A stretch of 64,000 bases of DNA from Thecamonas trahens ATCC 50062 (taxonomy: Eukaryota; Apusozoa; Apusomonadida; Apusomonadidae). Position numbers and translations under genes: made by a program. Positions 51,894 through 62,128 of the stretch are shown here, piece after piece. Position 1 is the stretch's first letter; every line of letters begins with the position of its first letter. The notes beneath the pieces were generated by a model, which saw only the letters and a list, made by a program, of their open reading frames with translations, had not been told where the DNA came from and searched no databases. The stretch spans positions 68,159-132,158 of the forward strand of contig NW_013657612.1 of the NCBI RefSeq assembly GCF_000142905.1, written 5' to 3'.

Positions 51894-52141
51894 TACTGTC
51901 CGAGATGATCATCGTGGAGCTCAGAGCGGTCAGGTCTGGCGTGGCGGAAAAAGCAAGAAGAATCGAAGATCAGCCAAAAAACCGCCCGCCTGGGGTGCAC
52001 GACGTGATCGGCAACGCAATGTGGTGCTGCTGTGAGGAACAATCGGAAAACATGTGTGACATGTGTGAGTGTGTTTGTGTGTTGTGAGTGATGGTGACTG
52101 TGGCTGAGTTGATGGCGGCGATTTGGCTGTTTCGTTTCTTT

Positions 52142-54678
52142 TCAACGCGACTGCGGCGACGACGACCGCGATCGCGGGCCGGCGCCGGTCCGTCCGGGCG
52201 GCGAAACGGCGCGGACACGCTTCTGCACGTCCGAGGAGACGTACTTGGAGCGGAGCTGGGAGAACTTGGCCTCCGATGCGGCGCGGTACTCGGCGATGGG
52301 GTTCGAAGCTGAGGCAATGGTCGATGCGCCCGGCGCGGCAAACGCGGGGCGGCCGGTACTCATGGCGAGCGGCGAGATTGAGGCTGACGCTGGCGAGATG
52401 AGCTGCGTCGAGGCTTGTGGTGAGAGCGCGCGCGGTGAGGTCGACGCCGGGCCGCCGACCGGCGAGAGGGACCTGGGCTGGTGCTTGACGACAAAGCCAG
52501 TGCCGACAACCGGGCCTGGTGCGGGCGCCAGCTGCGGCGAGAGCGCCGACGGCGACGACGCCCGCGGCGAGATCCGCGGCGATGTCCGCGCCTTGGCCAT
52601 CGCCGCGTACTTGCGCCGCAGTTCGTCGGCACGCTCGGCCGCGCTCTTGAACGTCGGTGAGGTGACGGCAAAGCTCGAGTACGCCAGCGAGGTCTTGGTG
52701 GCAAACGCCGACGGGATGGTCGACGTCGACGCAAACTTGAGGCTCGGCACCGAGGCGCGAGCGCCGGCACCGGTGGCGGCTTGGGCGGCAGGCGCGGCGT
52801 CGGATTTGGCGTCGGCCTCGGCTTCGACCACAATCGCAGCGTCGAGGAGCATGTCCAGCCCGATGGCGCGCTCAAATGTGTAGACTGGCTCGTAGGCGGC
52901 GTCGTCGATGGTGAGCGCGGCGAGGGCGGCAGCCAGCTCGTTGTCGACCGAGGCGGCAGGCGCAGGCAGCGCGGCAGCAGGCACAGTCAGTGTCGGGACT
53001 GTCGGCAGTCGCCAGTCGACTGGTGACAGACCAAAGCCGACCAGAGCAGCGTTGGCGGCCGAGAAACAGCGCGAGCCAAAGAAACCGCGCGAGGCCGAGA
53101 GCGGCGACGGGTGCGGCGTGGCGATGACTGCATGGCGGGCGGTGTCGACCTTGCGGAGCGCCTTTTGCGCAAATGAGCCCCATGCAAGAAAAACGGCGTG
53201 CGGGAGGCGGGCAGCGACGGCGGCGATAGCGGCATGGGTCAGGGCCTCCCACCCGCGGCCTTTGTGCGAGTTTGCCTTGTGCGCCTCGACGGTGAGGACG
53301 GCATTGAGAAGGAGGACGCCGTTGGCGGCCCACGAGGCCAGGAACCCGTGGTCTGGGCAACAAAGCCGTCAATGTCGTCGGCCAGCTCGCGGTAAATGTT
53401 GGCTAGCGACGGCGGGACATTGATGCCCGGCTTGACCGAGAACGACATGCCGTGCGCCTGCCCGTCGTCGTGGTACGGGTCTTGCCCGAGGATGACGACC
53501 CGAACCGCATGCAGCGGCGTGGCGTAAAAGGCCGAGAAGACCTCCTCGCGCGGCGGAAAGACCTGCTTGCCGGCAGAGACCTCGCTGGCAAGAAAGCTTT
53601 CGAGCTCGCGGATGGTCCCGGACTGCAGGACCTCGCGTAGCGCCTCGGCCCACGACGACTCCATCGGCGGAATGAAGGAGAGGCGGAGCGGCTGGCCAGG
53701 CGGGGGCGGCGAGCCGCTAACCGCACCCGGCGCATCCGAGAGCGACGTCCGGGTCTGGACCGCCGGCGCCCACCAGACCTTGCGGCCCTTGCCGTCCTTG
53801 TAGAACTCGCCCTTGTTGTAGATTTGGAGCCAGGCCTCAAACCGGGCTTTGTCCTCATCGCTGCCGTATTTGTCGAGTGGCGGGATAGAGTCAAGGACCT
53901 CGGCGACTATGGCCCGGAGCTCGCGGCCGAGCACAGCTAGCGCGCCCGTGCCGCTAAGCGCGTCGACCAGCGGGATGTGCGGATCGAGCTGCAGCCGGTA
54001 CATCAGCTCGGCGCGGAGGTAGTTGCCCACGCCGTTAAAGTACTTTTGATCGAGCAGGGCGTCCGCGAGCGGCTTGGCAAACACTGCCGGGCGCTTGGTC
54101 TTGGCTAGTGCTGCCGCCACGTGCGCCTCCCACGCCTCGGCCTCGCCGTACGGACACGGCGAGCGGCCGCTCGACCAGCCATCTTCCACGATGCGGCCCA
54201 TGTTGAGGGTATCGACGTAGTAGACCGACGCGGACTCGCCCAGAATCATGAGCCGGGTTCCCTGTGGAGCGCCAGCCTCGCCACCGCCACCGCCATCATG
54301 CGCACCAAGCCCTGCACCAGCTCGATCAGCTGGACCATGGCGGACGACGAGCCACTTGCCGACCAGCCCATGATTGCAGCGCCAGATAACTGGAGCTTGG
54401 TCCTGGCGAGCAACAGGAGGAGCCAGAGCAAAGCTACCCAGAGCACAGGCCGAGGCATGGCTGCTGCTGCCGGTGGCTGTCGACGCGGCGGTCGCTGGGC
54501 GCAGCTCAAGTCGCAGCTCTTTTCCACGGGCACGGGCTGAGAGCGAAAAGGCGGTGAATGGAAGGTTGGCCGGAGGCACCTTGCCACCGGCTACAGAGAC
54601 CACACGGGTAAACCGTGTTGTTGCCGGGAGGGCAGAGATGTTCCGTGCATACCGCGCGATCTCAGGCAGCTCGGGCAT
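52142..54678 (-). CDS. Bifunctional fusion: NEIL/Fpg-type DNA glycosylase + family-1 uracil-DNA glycosylase, frame broken once
   Basis: ATG 54676-54678 gives MPELPEI, placing catalytic Pro2 and Glu3 as Fpg/Nei requires. Residues 1-~310 are a NEIL1-type enzyme: RARGKELRLEL (beta-hairpin Lys), H2TH helix block KYFNGVGNYLRAEL (~210) and a zincless finger, AWLQIYNKGEFYKDGKGRKVWW (~285-303), with its Arg. A ~35-residue Pro/Ser linker leads without a stop or intron into UNG (~340-560): VVILGQDPYHDDGQAHGMSFS (~395), LLLNAVLT, FLAWGSFAQKA and ATPHPSPLSASRGFFGSRCFS (~520), ending SPVDWRLP. A -1 break at GGG 53355-53357 is repaired by one base (FVAPDHGFLASW). The remaining ~285 residues are a Ser/Pro/Ala-rich tail. 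Total 845 residues. Expected role: excision of oxidised bases and uracil. Confidence 0.92.
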
Positions 54679-54761
54679 GGTCCTGGTCTGCCTGGAGTGC
54701 GGTGTGTGCGTGCGTGTGTGTTTGTGTGTAAGAGGCGGGCGGAGTGAGGGGAGAGTTGGGT

Positions 54762-57700
54762 TTACATGGTCTCTGTCTCGGAGGGCTCGGCGGGTTCGGG
54801 GGAGGGCTCGGCGGGCTCGCGGGTAGGTTCCGGATCGGCGATGGGGGCGGTGTCCGTGGCGACGCCAACCTTGACCTCAGGCTCGGCGGGCTCGGGGGTA
54901 GGTTCCGGATCGGTGATGGGGGCGGTGTCCGTGGCGACGCTAACCTCGACCTCAGGCTCGGCGGGCTCGGGGGTAGGTTCAGGATCGGCGATGGGGGCGG
55001 TGTCTGTGGCGACGCTAACCTCGCCCTCAGGCTCAGCGTCAACCTCAGGCTCAGGCTCTGGCTCAGGCTCAGCCCCGACCGGCTCGGGGGCGGCGGGAAG
55101 CGGCCGCCGGACGATGGCTGAGCGGTGCTCGACATGGATCCATGTGGCAAAGGTCGGCTCGAGGCGGGCGGTCCGGTCGCCGAGCTGGACAGCGAGGCTG
55201 TGCGAGGCGACGTTGTACGAGCCGGGCGAGGAAAAGGCGACGTGGAGGGCGACGGTGGCTGTGGCCCGCGGCGCGAGATTGATGGCCTTGTTGTGCGCGG
55301 CGCCGAGCCACATCCACGGCACCGTGGTGTGGGCCGGGACGAACCGCGCGCTGGCAGGCGTCGCCAGCGAGAGGTTGGTGATTGTGAGCGTGAGGTCGAC
55401 CAGGGCGAGCGGCGAGGCGCCAAAGTCGTGGTAGACCCGCTGCTCCGGGCCGAGAAGAACGTGCCGGACGATGACGGCCGGGTCGACTGCGCGCGACTCG
55501 TCGACCTCGGCGACGTGCTCGCTCGGCGCCGCACCGCTGGCAGCAGGAGTACCTGGGACCCGCGGCAGCGGGTGCCCAAGCGAGAGCACCGACGCCGGCG
55601 GCAGGATCGCCAGGCCATGGATGGTTGGCGGCGGGTTCGGCGCCGCCACGTTCCACGCCACCAGCGCGTGGACCGAGAGAGGCGCAAAGTGGGTGCTCGC
55701 CACATTGCGCGCATGCGAGAGGAAGCCCATAGCTGCAGGCGAGGCCGAGAGCAGACTGCTGGTGTCCGCGTCCGGCTGCGCCAGCGCCAGTGCCGTGGGC
55801 ACCGGCACCGCGTCGGCCGCGTCGGGCGCGACCGTCACGTGGTAGTGGAGTGTCACCGAGCCGCGCGACGGGACGACCGGCGCCGCCTCGTCGGCGTCGG
55901 CACCGCTTGCGCGGGTGAAGCGCATGCCGGCGGCGACAAAGGTGACGTCGGTGACCACAACCGGCGAGCGGAGCAGGTTGTCGACCGACAGCGCATACAG
56001 CAGCGCGGTGGGTGATGCCGGCGAGTCAAGCACATGCCCGCGGCAGCGGAGCGATGGCACCACGTTGGTAGTAAAGTACAGCCGAGCAAAGCGGTAGAGG
56101 CCAGACTCGGTCGCTTCGTCATTTGCCGGTCCGGTGTAGTAGAACAGGACATGGACGTCGCGCGTCCCGAGATGGCCCGAGAACTTGAGACGGAGCGTGA
56201 GCTCGCGCGACTCACCGGGCGCGAGCTCCAAGCCTGCTCCGCTGCCGTCCCCACCACACCCGTCAAAGTACATCAGCGAGCCGTCAAAGGCGTCGGTGTG
56301 CAAGACGCCCAGCCCCGAGTCCGGCTCAAAGACGGCTGCGCCCGGCACCGAGCACTTTGCGCGCATGTAACTGAGCGGGCGCTGCCCGGTGTTGGTCAAC
56401 CGCAGCGGAATGGTGACAACAGCATGATTGGGGACCGTGGGCGGAGCGACCGGCGCAGTCACACCGTCGGGCGCAGTGACCGCCAGGCACGGCAGCGGCG
56501 GGACGACGTCGAGGGCGAGCCGCGCGTCGGGCGCATAACTGACCGAAGTCCGGTCGGCGACGGTCTTGAACAGGCGCGGGCCGCGGCCAGAGAAGGCGAC
56601 CCGGCCCTCGATGGCCGAGTTGAGCGAGAACCGCAGGCCGGTGAGCGCAAGGTTGCCGACCGAGTTGGGCACCAGGCTCAGCGTGAGCTTGCGTCGCTCG
56701 TTGGCCCCGAGCGTGAGCTCGACCGACGTGGCGGTGTAGGCCTCGGCCGGCGTCGCCGTCAGCCGCAGGCTCGAGAGCACCAGCTGGACCGCCAGCGGAT
56801 TGACCAGCTCGAGCTCGACCGCGATGGTCTCGCCGATGACGTGGATGTTGTCGTGGTGCGGGACGGACCAGGCGTTGTTGCGCGGCGCACCACGGACGGT
56901 GCCGGCGCGGAGGAGCTCGTCCTCAAACGAGCGCCACCACGCGTTAGGCGAGGCAAAGTCGTGCGGGGTGTGAAGAGCGGCAAATGCGTACGCGAGCGCG
57001 GCCGGTGGCGGGCGCGAGTACGGCGAGAGCACCCGGAGCGAGGCCTCGTCGAGCCGCGGCAACGGGAGGTCACGGGCCTCGGGCGCGGCGTCGCCCAGCG
57101 CCGAGTTAGCGCCCTGCACCACTCGGATGTAGTTGTTGAGGTAGGTGGCCTGCACGGTCGGCGACTGGACCGACGAGGCGAGCATGGGGCCCATGGCATC
57201 AACAGAGCCGTCGCGGTCGCCGAGCTTGAACGTCAGCCGGGCCACGTTGTACCGCAGCGTGTCGTGCGAGCGAAGCCAGCCGGCGGCGGCGGCGCTCTCG
57301 ATGCGGAGGAGGGTGGTGTAGAGGCGGAGCGCGTGTGAGGCCTGCCCGGCGTCGGCAAAGCGGTTGGCGGCCATCATGGCGTACATGACAAACTTGCGGA
57401 GCTTGGTGGTGGGAAAGACGGCGAGGAAGCAGTGCGCGACTTGCTCGAGCGAGAGCGCAACAAACAGCGGGTTATTCTGCGACGCCGTCATCTGCATGAC
57501 GCAGTGGGCTGCCGGAATAAAGGCCCGCCGCTCGCGCCAGAGCTTGTAGTGCAAGTAGAGCGCGCGTTTGGCGTTGGCGTAGTACCCGGTCTTGTGGTAG
57601 ATAACAACTGCCGAACCGATCGAGCTGTTGACGTCCTTGTGCGAGGCGTCGTAGAAGAGAGTGGCAAGGCCGAGGGCCTCCTGGGCGCCGGCGTAGTACC

Positions 57701-59005
57701 GCCACGCCGACTCCTTGCGGTACTCGTCGAGCGCGAGCGAGTAGACCGACGCCGCCAGCGGATAGTCTTGCAGGAGAAAGGCGAGGTCGGCGAGGACTCG
57801 GAGCTGCGCGCCCGGCGACTTGTAGTGAAAGATGAACGGCGGGCCTGCGGCGGCGTTGGGCAGCGGGCCGTCCTTCTCGGGCGACTTGGATGACTTGAAC
57901 CACTTGGACCACTTGAAGCCCTTACGCGAGACGGCAACCCGTTCGTGGAGCGCGTGGACCTTGCGTCGCATAAGCGGCACCAGAAAGTTGACCGCAAAGT
58001 TGGTGACAAACTGCGCGAGCGCGTCGATGTCGGCCGGCCCGAGCAGCGCACCGGGTGCAGGTGCGTCGGCCGGAAAAGCAAAGGTCGATGGGCGGCCGGA
58101 TGCCCAAAACCGGGGCGGGAGGGCCGGGCCGGCGTCGCCGCCGGTCGACACTCTCACCAGCGCAAAATTCGACTGCGAGTAGAGCGAGGCCATGCGGGCG
58201 TGAACAGTCGCCGGCGTAGTCTCAGGGTTGCCCGAGCATGGCGCCTCCCACTCTTCTTCGTGCAGAATGAGGCGAAAGGCGGTGAGGTTCGGGTCCATGG
58301 CCCCGTTCTCAAACATGGTCGGCGGGACCGACGACGAGTAGAGGCCGGCGAGCGCCTCGATCGGGGTCGGGTTCCGGGTTGTCGAGACCAGCAGCAACGC
58401 CACCGGATGGTCAAACGACTCGTGCTCCGAGCCACGGAGCGCGTCGGCCAGCGTCTGGTGGTACGCATCGTACCACGGAGTCGGCGAGACGCCTGTCGCG
58501 CCCGCCCGGAACTCGCACCGGCGCCCGACGACCCCGCCGCCGACGACAACGGCGCGCTACCGGCTGTTGCCGACCCGGACGTGCCGGCAGTCATGTATGG
58601 GCTCGGAGGCGGGCGCTGGCGAGCAGAAGCGTAGTAGTTGAGGTACGAGGCGACCGAGTCTGGGGTGGAGAGCTCGGGCGGCGGAGGAACATCGTCGGGC
58701 AGGTCAGGCTTGTGCTTGGAGTCGACGCGAGCAGCAAGAAGGTCAGCAAGGGCTTCTGTGGGAAGGGTCTGCATCCACTCGAGCGGACGAAAGGCAATGC
58801 GGAAGTTGTGCATGTCATACGTCTGGCCATTGAGGTTGCCCGTGGTGACGGGACCGGTCAGCGAGGGCAGGCATGCGCCAAAGGGGGCAAAGAGGTCAGC
58901 AAGAGCCAGCGAGGAGGCAGAGGCCAGTGCTTGGGCGTCAAGGGTGGAGAGGACAAGGACCGTAGGCTGAAAGGTGTTAGTGACCAAGCTGTGGTACGGG
59001 TTCAT
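54762..59005 (-). CDS. TRAPPC8: TRAPP complex subunit 8 (TRAPPC8/Trs85), frame broken once
   Basis: ATG 59003-59005 starts MNPYHSLVTNTFQPTVLVLS, matching the N-terminal SF-P pattern of TRAPPC8. Trs85/TRAPPC8 directs TRAPPIII, the Rab1/Ypt1 exchange factor in autophagy and ER-Golgi traffic. Blocks: PTPWYDAYHQTL, EHESFDHPVALLLVSTT (~180), HERVAVSRKGFKWSKWFKSS, LRVLADLAFLLQDYPLAASVY, EQVAHCFLAVFPTTKLRKF and MMAANRFADAGQASHALRLY, then a long beta-rich C-terminal half. A -1 break at CCCC 58532-58535 is repaired by one base (AAGVVGRRCEFRAGATGVSP), giving 1414 residues. The last ~100 residues are Glu/Pro repeats. Stop TAA lies in TGTAAAC. The NEIL-UNG gene starts 83 bp downstream. Confidence 0.91.
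54805..55029. repeat. Three tandem 75-bp units in the TRAPPC8 3' coding region
   Basis: Units 54805-54879, 54880-54954 and 54955-55029 differ at only a few positions. 75 bp is 25 codons, so each unit adds one copy of a VATDTAPI-DPEPT-PAEPE block. A partial unit follows on each side. Confidence 0.95.
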
Positions 59006-59085
59006 TTCCCCGCTCGCCAGGCCGCAGTGGCTGGGGAGGAGTGTGCTGGGTGGGACGAGGTGGGGGTGGGTGGGTGGGGGGGGGG

Positions 59086-59185
59086 NNNNNNNNNNNNNNN
59101 NNNNNNNNNNNNNNNNNNNNNNNNNNNNNNNNNNNNNNNNNNNNNNNNNNNNNNNNNNNNNNNNNNNNNNNNNNNNNNNNNNNNN
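59086..59185. other. Assembly gap (100 N)
   Basis: 100 N between a G-rich tract and the TA/TG microsatellite. Confidence 0.99.
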
Positions 59186-59192
59186 AGTGGTA

Positions 59193-59193
59193 G

Positions 59194-59257
<64 letters not shown>

Positions 59258-59290
59258 CGTGTGTGTATGTGTGGGTGTATGTGTGTGCTT
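59193..59290. repeat. (TA)n(TG)n microsatellite
   Basis: About nine TA units pass into ~22 TG units and then degenerate TGTATG/TGTGGG sequence. It sits beside the gap in the 5' flank of the p24 gene. Confidence 0.95.
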
Positions 59291-59360
59291 GTGCGTGTAT
59301 GTGTGGGGGGGTGGCGGCAGTGAGCAGACTCGACTCTGTTGACCAACACCGACACCGACC

Positions 59361-60318
59361 ATGATGAGGGTGGCAGTAGTGGCTCTTGTCGTGGCTGCAG
59401 TGTGCATCAGCAGCTGCCATGGCATGTACTTTGTGCTTGGCAACACTGAAAAGTGCTTCCAGGAGGAGGTACGTGGACGGGGGGGAGGGGGAGGGGGAGG
59501 GGGAGGGGGGGCTCTGGGGGCGGGGAGGGTGTGAGGGGAGGGAGGGGAAGGGGTGTGGAGAGTATTGGCGAGGCAGGAAGCGGCAGTATGAGCAGAGGGT
59601 GTACTCATGGAATGCATGGTATGTGTATGTATGTGTGTATGTATGTGTGTATGTTTATACGTGTGGCTGTGGCTGTGGCTGTGGCTGTGGCTGTGGCTGG
59701 CTGGCGGCGGAGGAGGCGTAGGTGGAGAAGGACACGCTTGTGGTGGGACACTACAATGTGCGCAACCTGGATGATGCGCGGGCAAACTACGATGACGTGG
59801 CCAAGTATGGCCGCCAGCCGCCGCCGGGAGTGACAGGCATGGAGCTCGCCATCACTGTTTCTGTTCGCGATCCCTCGGGTCGCATTCTGTTTGCGCAAAA
59901 GGGCGACGAGTCGCATCGGTTTGCCTTTACCTCGCACGCCGATGGCGTCCACACAATATGCGTCCGCCCCACGACGACCGGCTCGTGGTTCTCAGGTGCC
60001 CGCAAGGTCCTTGTCGACTTTTCGCTTGATGTCGGCGAGATGGCCATGGACTTTAAGGAGATTGCGCGCGCCGAGCACTTTTCCGAGCTCGAGGGCTCGG
60101 TCTACAAGCTCCGTGCCATGATGCGCGACATTGCCGACTCGCAGGCGTATTTTCGCAAGCGCGAGCAGCGGTTCCGTGAGACGACAGCGTCGACCCACTC
60201 GCAGTCGCTCTTCTGGTCTGTTGTCCAGATCCTTGTCATGTTTGCCTCGACCTGCACGCAGATGTACTTTTTCAAGACCTCGTTTGCCTCGTCACGCCGG
60301 TTCTTCCTTGGCTGGTGA
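59361..60318 (+). CDS. p24/TMED family cargo receptor
   Basis: Exon 1 is 59361-59468 (donor GTACGT); exon 2 is 59722-60318 (acceptor GGCGTAG); 234 residues, phase 0 splice. A signal peptide (VALVVAAVCISSCHG) precedes the GOLD domain: MYFVLGNTEKCFQEE, then VEKDTLVVGHYNV, RDPSGRILFAQKGDE and HTICVRPTTTGSW with paired Cys. A coiled-coil segment (SVYKLRAMMRDIADSQAYFRKREQRFRE) and a TM (SVVQILVMFASTCTQMYFF) end in a short tail KTSFASSRRFFLGW. p24 proteins cycle in COPI/COPII vesicles and select cargo. The tail has FF and basic residues but no canonical KKXX. Subfamily uncertain. AATAAA lies 6 bp after the stop. Confidence 0.92.
59469..59721 (+). other. Intron of the p24 gene with simple repeats
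   Basis: 253 bp, donor GTACGT, acceptor GTAG. It contains G-rich GGGGGA repeats, TGTATGTATG and six GGCTGT hexanucleotides near 59660-59698. Confidence 0.88.
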
Positions 60319-60323
60319 GATGC

Positions 60324-60329
60324 AATAAA
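60324..60329 (+). promoter_or_regulatory. AATAAA, candidate polyadenylation signal of the p24 gene
   Basis: A canonical hexamer 6 bp after the p24 stop codon. The convergent channel gene's stop is at 60368, so any 3' UTR must be very short or overlap. Confidence 0.5.
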
Positions 60330-60367
60330 ACCGTGCAGCAAACGAGAGCAGGGCAGAGAAGAGTGCA

Positions 60368-62128
60368 TCACGGGCGCCGGCGCCGGAGCTCGCCAGCGTG
60401 CTGCTGCTCCCGGATCTGGCGCGAGAGCACGTCGCGCTGCGGCACCACGGCTTCCAGTGGCTCCTCTGAGCGGTCGGTCTCGGTGGGGACAGGCGAGCCG
60501 AGACCAGCGCCAGCCATGCTGGTCGCTGCCGAGCCGGTCACTGTGTCATCGTCGTCCGACTCGTATTCGTCATCGTCGTCGCCGCCGTCTGGCCGGTGGA
60601 GCTCGTTGACGCCCGCCACCACCTCGGCGGCGGCGTGGAGCCGCGACCGAATCTCGACGTACTCGCTCATGTTCTGCTCCAGCGCAGCAACAAGGACGAG
60701 ATAGTTCTCAAGCGTCGAGATTGGGAGCGACCGCAGCGAGTCCGGCGTCTCGAGCGGCATCTGTGCCCGCCATGTGGAGATGGGGACGTCGGGCGTGGGC
60801 ACTAGCGGCAGCAGCGGCATGTTCTTCTCGCGCTTGCCGGAGCTCGGCCTGGCGGTGCTGCCGGCGGCAGCGGCGGCAGCGCCGGCCGCCCCGCCCATGA
60901 TCGCGGCCGTCGCCGGCGTGATGAGGCTCCGTCGCTGCGCCCGCTTTGTCCGCTTCAGCTCGTTGTACGAGACAGAGAGGTTGGTGACGACGACGCCGAC
61001 AAAGACGTTGGAGAGGACAAACGCACCGAGGATGATAAACGAGGCAAAGTAGAGGGCAGCAGGCACAAACATGCCCTTGTCCTCCAAATCAGAGAACATG
61101 CTCACCCATCCGTCCTGGGTCACAATGATGAAGAGCGAGAACAGCGCCTGATCGAGTGAGCCAAAGTGCTGCGGGGTGGCGTCGCCAAAGACCGTCACGC
61201 CCACAACGGCGAAGATAAAGGCCACAATCATGAGCAGGAGCAAGATGTTGAGCATGTCCGGGAGCGACTGCAGGATGGTCTGCACAATGATCTGCAGGCC
61301 CTGCAGCGCCGAAATCGACCGCAGCGACCGGAACGCCCGCACCACGCGGAGGATCCGGAGCACGCGCCCGGACGAGAGGAACGAGAGCGACGGGCCAAGA
61401 AGCGAGGCCGCGACAATGATGAGGTCAAAGATGTTCCAGCCCTGAAGCCAGAACCGCATGAACCCGTAGTACCACTTGAGCCCGATCTCCACCACAAAGA
61501 TGATGAGAAAGACCGTGTCGAACGCCGAGAGCAAGCCGTCCATCCGTGACTGGATGGCGCGGTCGGTTTGCACGCCAATGAGAATGGAATTGAGGACAAT
61601 GATAAACAGAATGCCGAGCCGGAAGGCCACCGACTCGACGAGCACGCCCACCAGGTCCTGCGAGACATACGAGTCCCAGGCCTCGGACGGATCAACGTCG
61701 ACGACGTCGGCAAAGTTGATCTCGGGCTTACCCCCGTCGTCGCCGACCTGCGCCAGCCCGGGCCCGTCCATCCGCCCGCCACCCGCGCCGCCACGGACGC
61801 TCTCCTCAGCCTTGAGCTCGTCGAGCGTGATGCCTGCGCCAAAGACCCGTCGCGGCTCGCTCGGCGCCGACGGCAGCTCCTCGTCGGCCGCCGCCAGCAC
61901 GCCTGGAATCTCAAACTCGGACGCAGTCAGCTCGACGTCTGTCGGATACGTCTGTCGCCGCCCGCGTTCGCCCATCTTCTCCTTCCCGCCACCGCGCCCG
62001 CCGCCTGCCGCCGCGCTCCCGGCCTCGCCGCGGAAGGTCGGCAAGGCGCCGACCGACTCGGCCATGACCGACCGCGTCAAGCCCAGCCTCGACCCGTTTC
62101 CAGCAGCCTCGCTCCTGCTGCTGCTCAT
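60368..62128 (-). CDS. Single-domain voltage-gated cation channel, CatSper-like
   Basis: 586 residues from ATG 62126-62128. A ~150-residue disordered N-terminus is followed by one six-TM domain. S1 is RLGILFIIVLNSILIGVQ; S3 includes WNIFDLIIVAASL; S4 (~255-275) carries Arg at every third position (RVLRILRVVRAFRSLRS); the S4-S5 linker is ISALQGLQIIVQTI. The pore loop LFSLFIIVTQDGWVSMF (~337) has the T-x-D-x-W filter typical of CatSper subunits, implying a Ca2+-selective tetramer. S6 is GAFVLSNVFVGVVVTNL. A C-terminal helix (LENYLVLVAALEQNMSEYVEIRSRL) is a likely coiled coil. CatSper channels sit in the flagellar membrane. A one-domain member of another Ca/Na-channel group is the alternative. 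The start faces SPB4 (309 bp). Confidence 0.8.
   Translation of the reverse strand: MSSSRSEAAGNGSRLGLTRSVMAESVGALPTFRGEAGSAAAGGGRGGGKEKMGERGRRQTYPTDVELTASEFEIPGVLAAADEELPSAPSEPRRVFGAGITLDELKAEESVRGGAGGGRMDGPGLAQVGDDGGKPEINFADVVDVDPSEAWDSYVSQDLVGVLVESVAFRLGILFIIVLNSILIGVQTDRAIQSRMDGLLSAFDTVFLIIFVVEIGLKWYYGFMRFWLQGWNIFDLIIVAASLLGPSLSFLSSGRVLRILRVVRAFRSLRSISALQGLQIIVQTILQSLPDMLNILLLLMIVAFIFAVVGVTVFGDATPQHFGSLDQALFSLFIIVTQDGWVSMFSDLEDKGMFVPAALYFASFIILGAFVLSNVFVGVVVTNLSVSYNELKRTKRAQRRSLITPATAAIMGGAAGAAAAAAGSTARPSSGKREKNMPLLPLVPTPDVPISTWRAQMPLETPDSLRSLPISTLENYLVLVAALEQNMSEYVEIRSRLHAAAEVVAGVNELHRPDGGDDDDEYESDDDDTVTGSAATSMAGAGLGSPVPTETDRSEEPLEAVVPQRDVLSRQIREQQHAGELRRRRP

Larger units (their letters stand above)
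51477..52141. other. 665-bp spacer with TGGC repeats and the second dispersed element
   Basis: It lies upstream of the S28 gene and downstream of the NEIL-UNG gene. It contains (GGCT)n at ~51510-51560, the dispersed element at 51719-51893 and a GTGTGTGAGTGTGTTTGTGTG stretch near 52060. No gene recognised. Confidence 0.6.
59006..59360. other. Divergent spacer with gap and TA/TG microsatellite
   Basis: It lies between TRAPPC8 (minus) and the p24 gene (plus) and contains the 100-N gap and the repeat at 59193-59290. No other feature is recognised. Confidence 0.7.
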
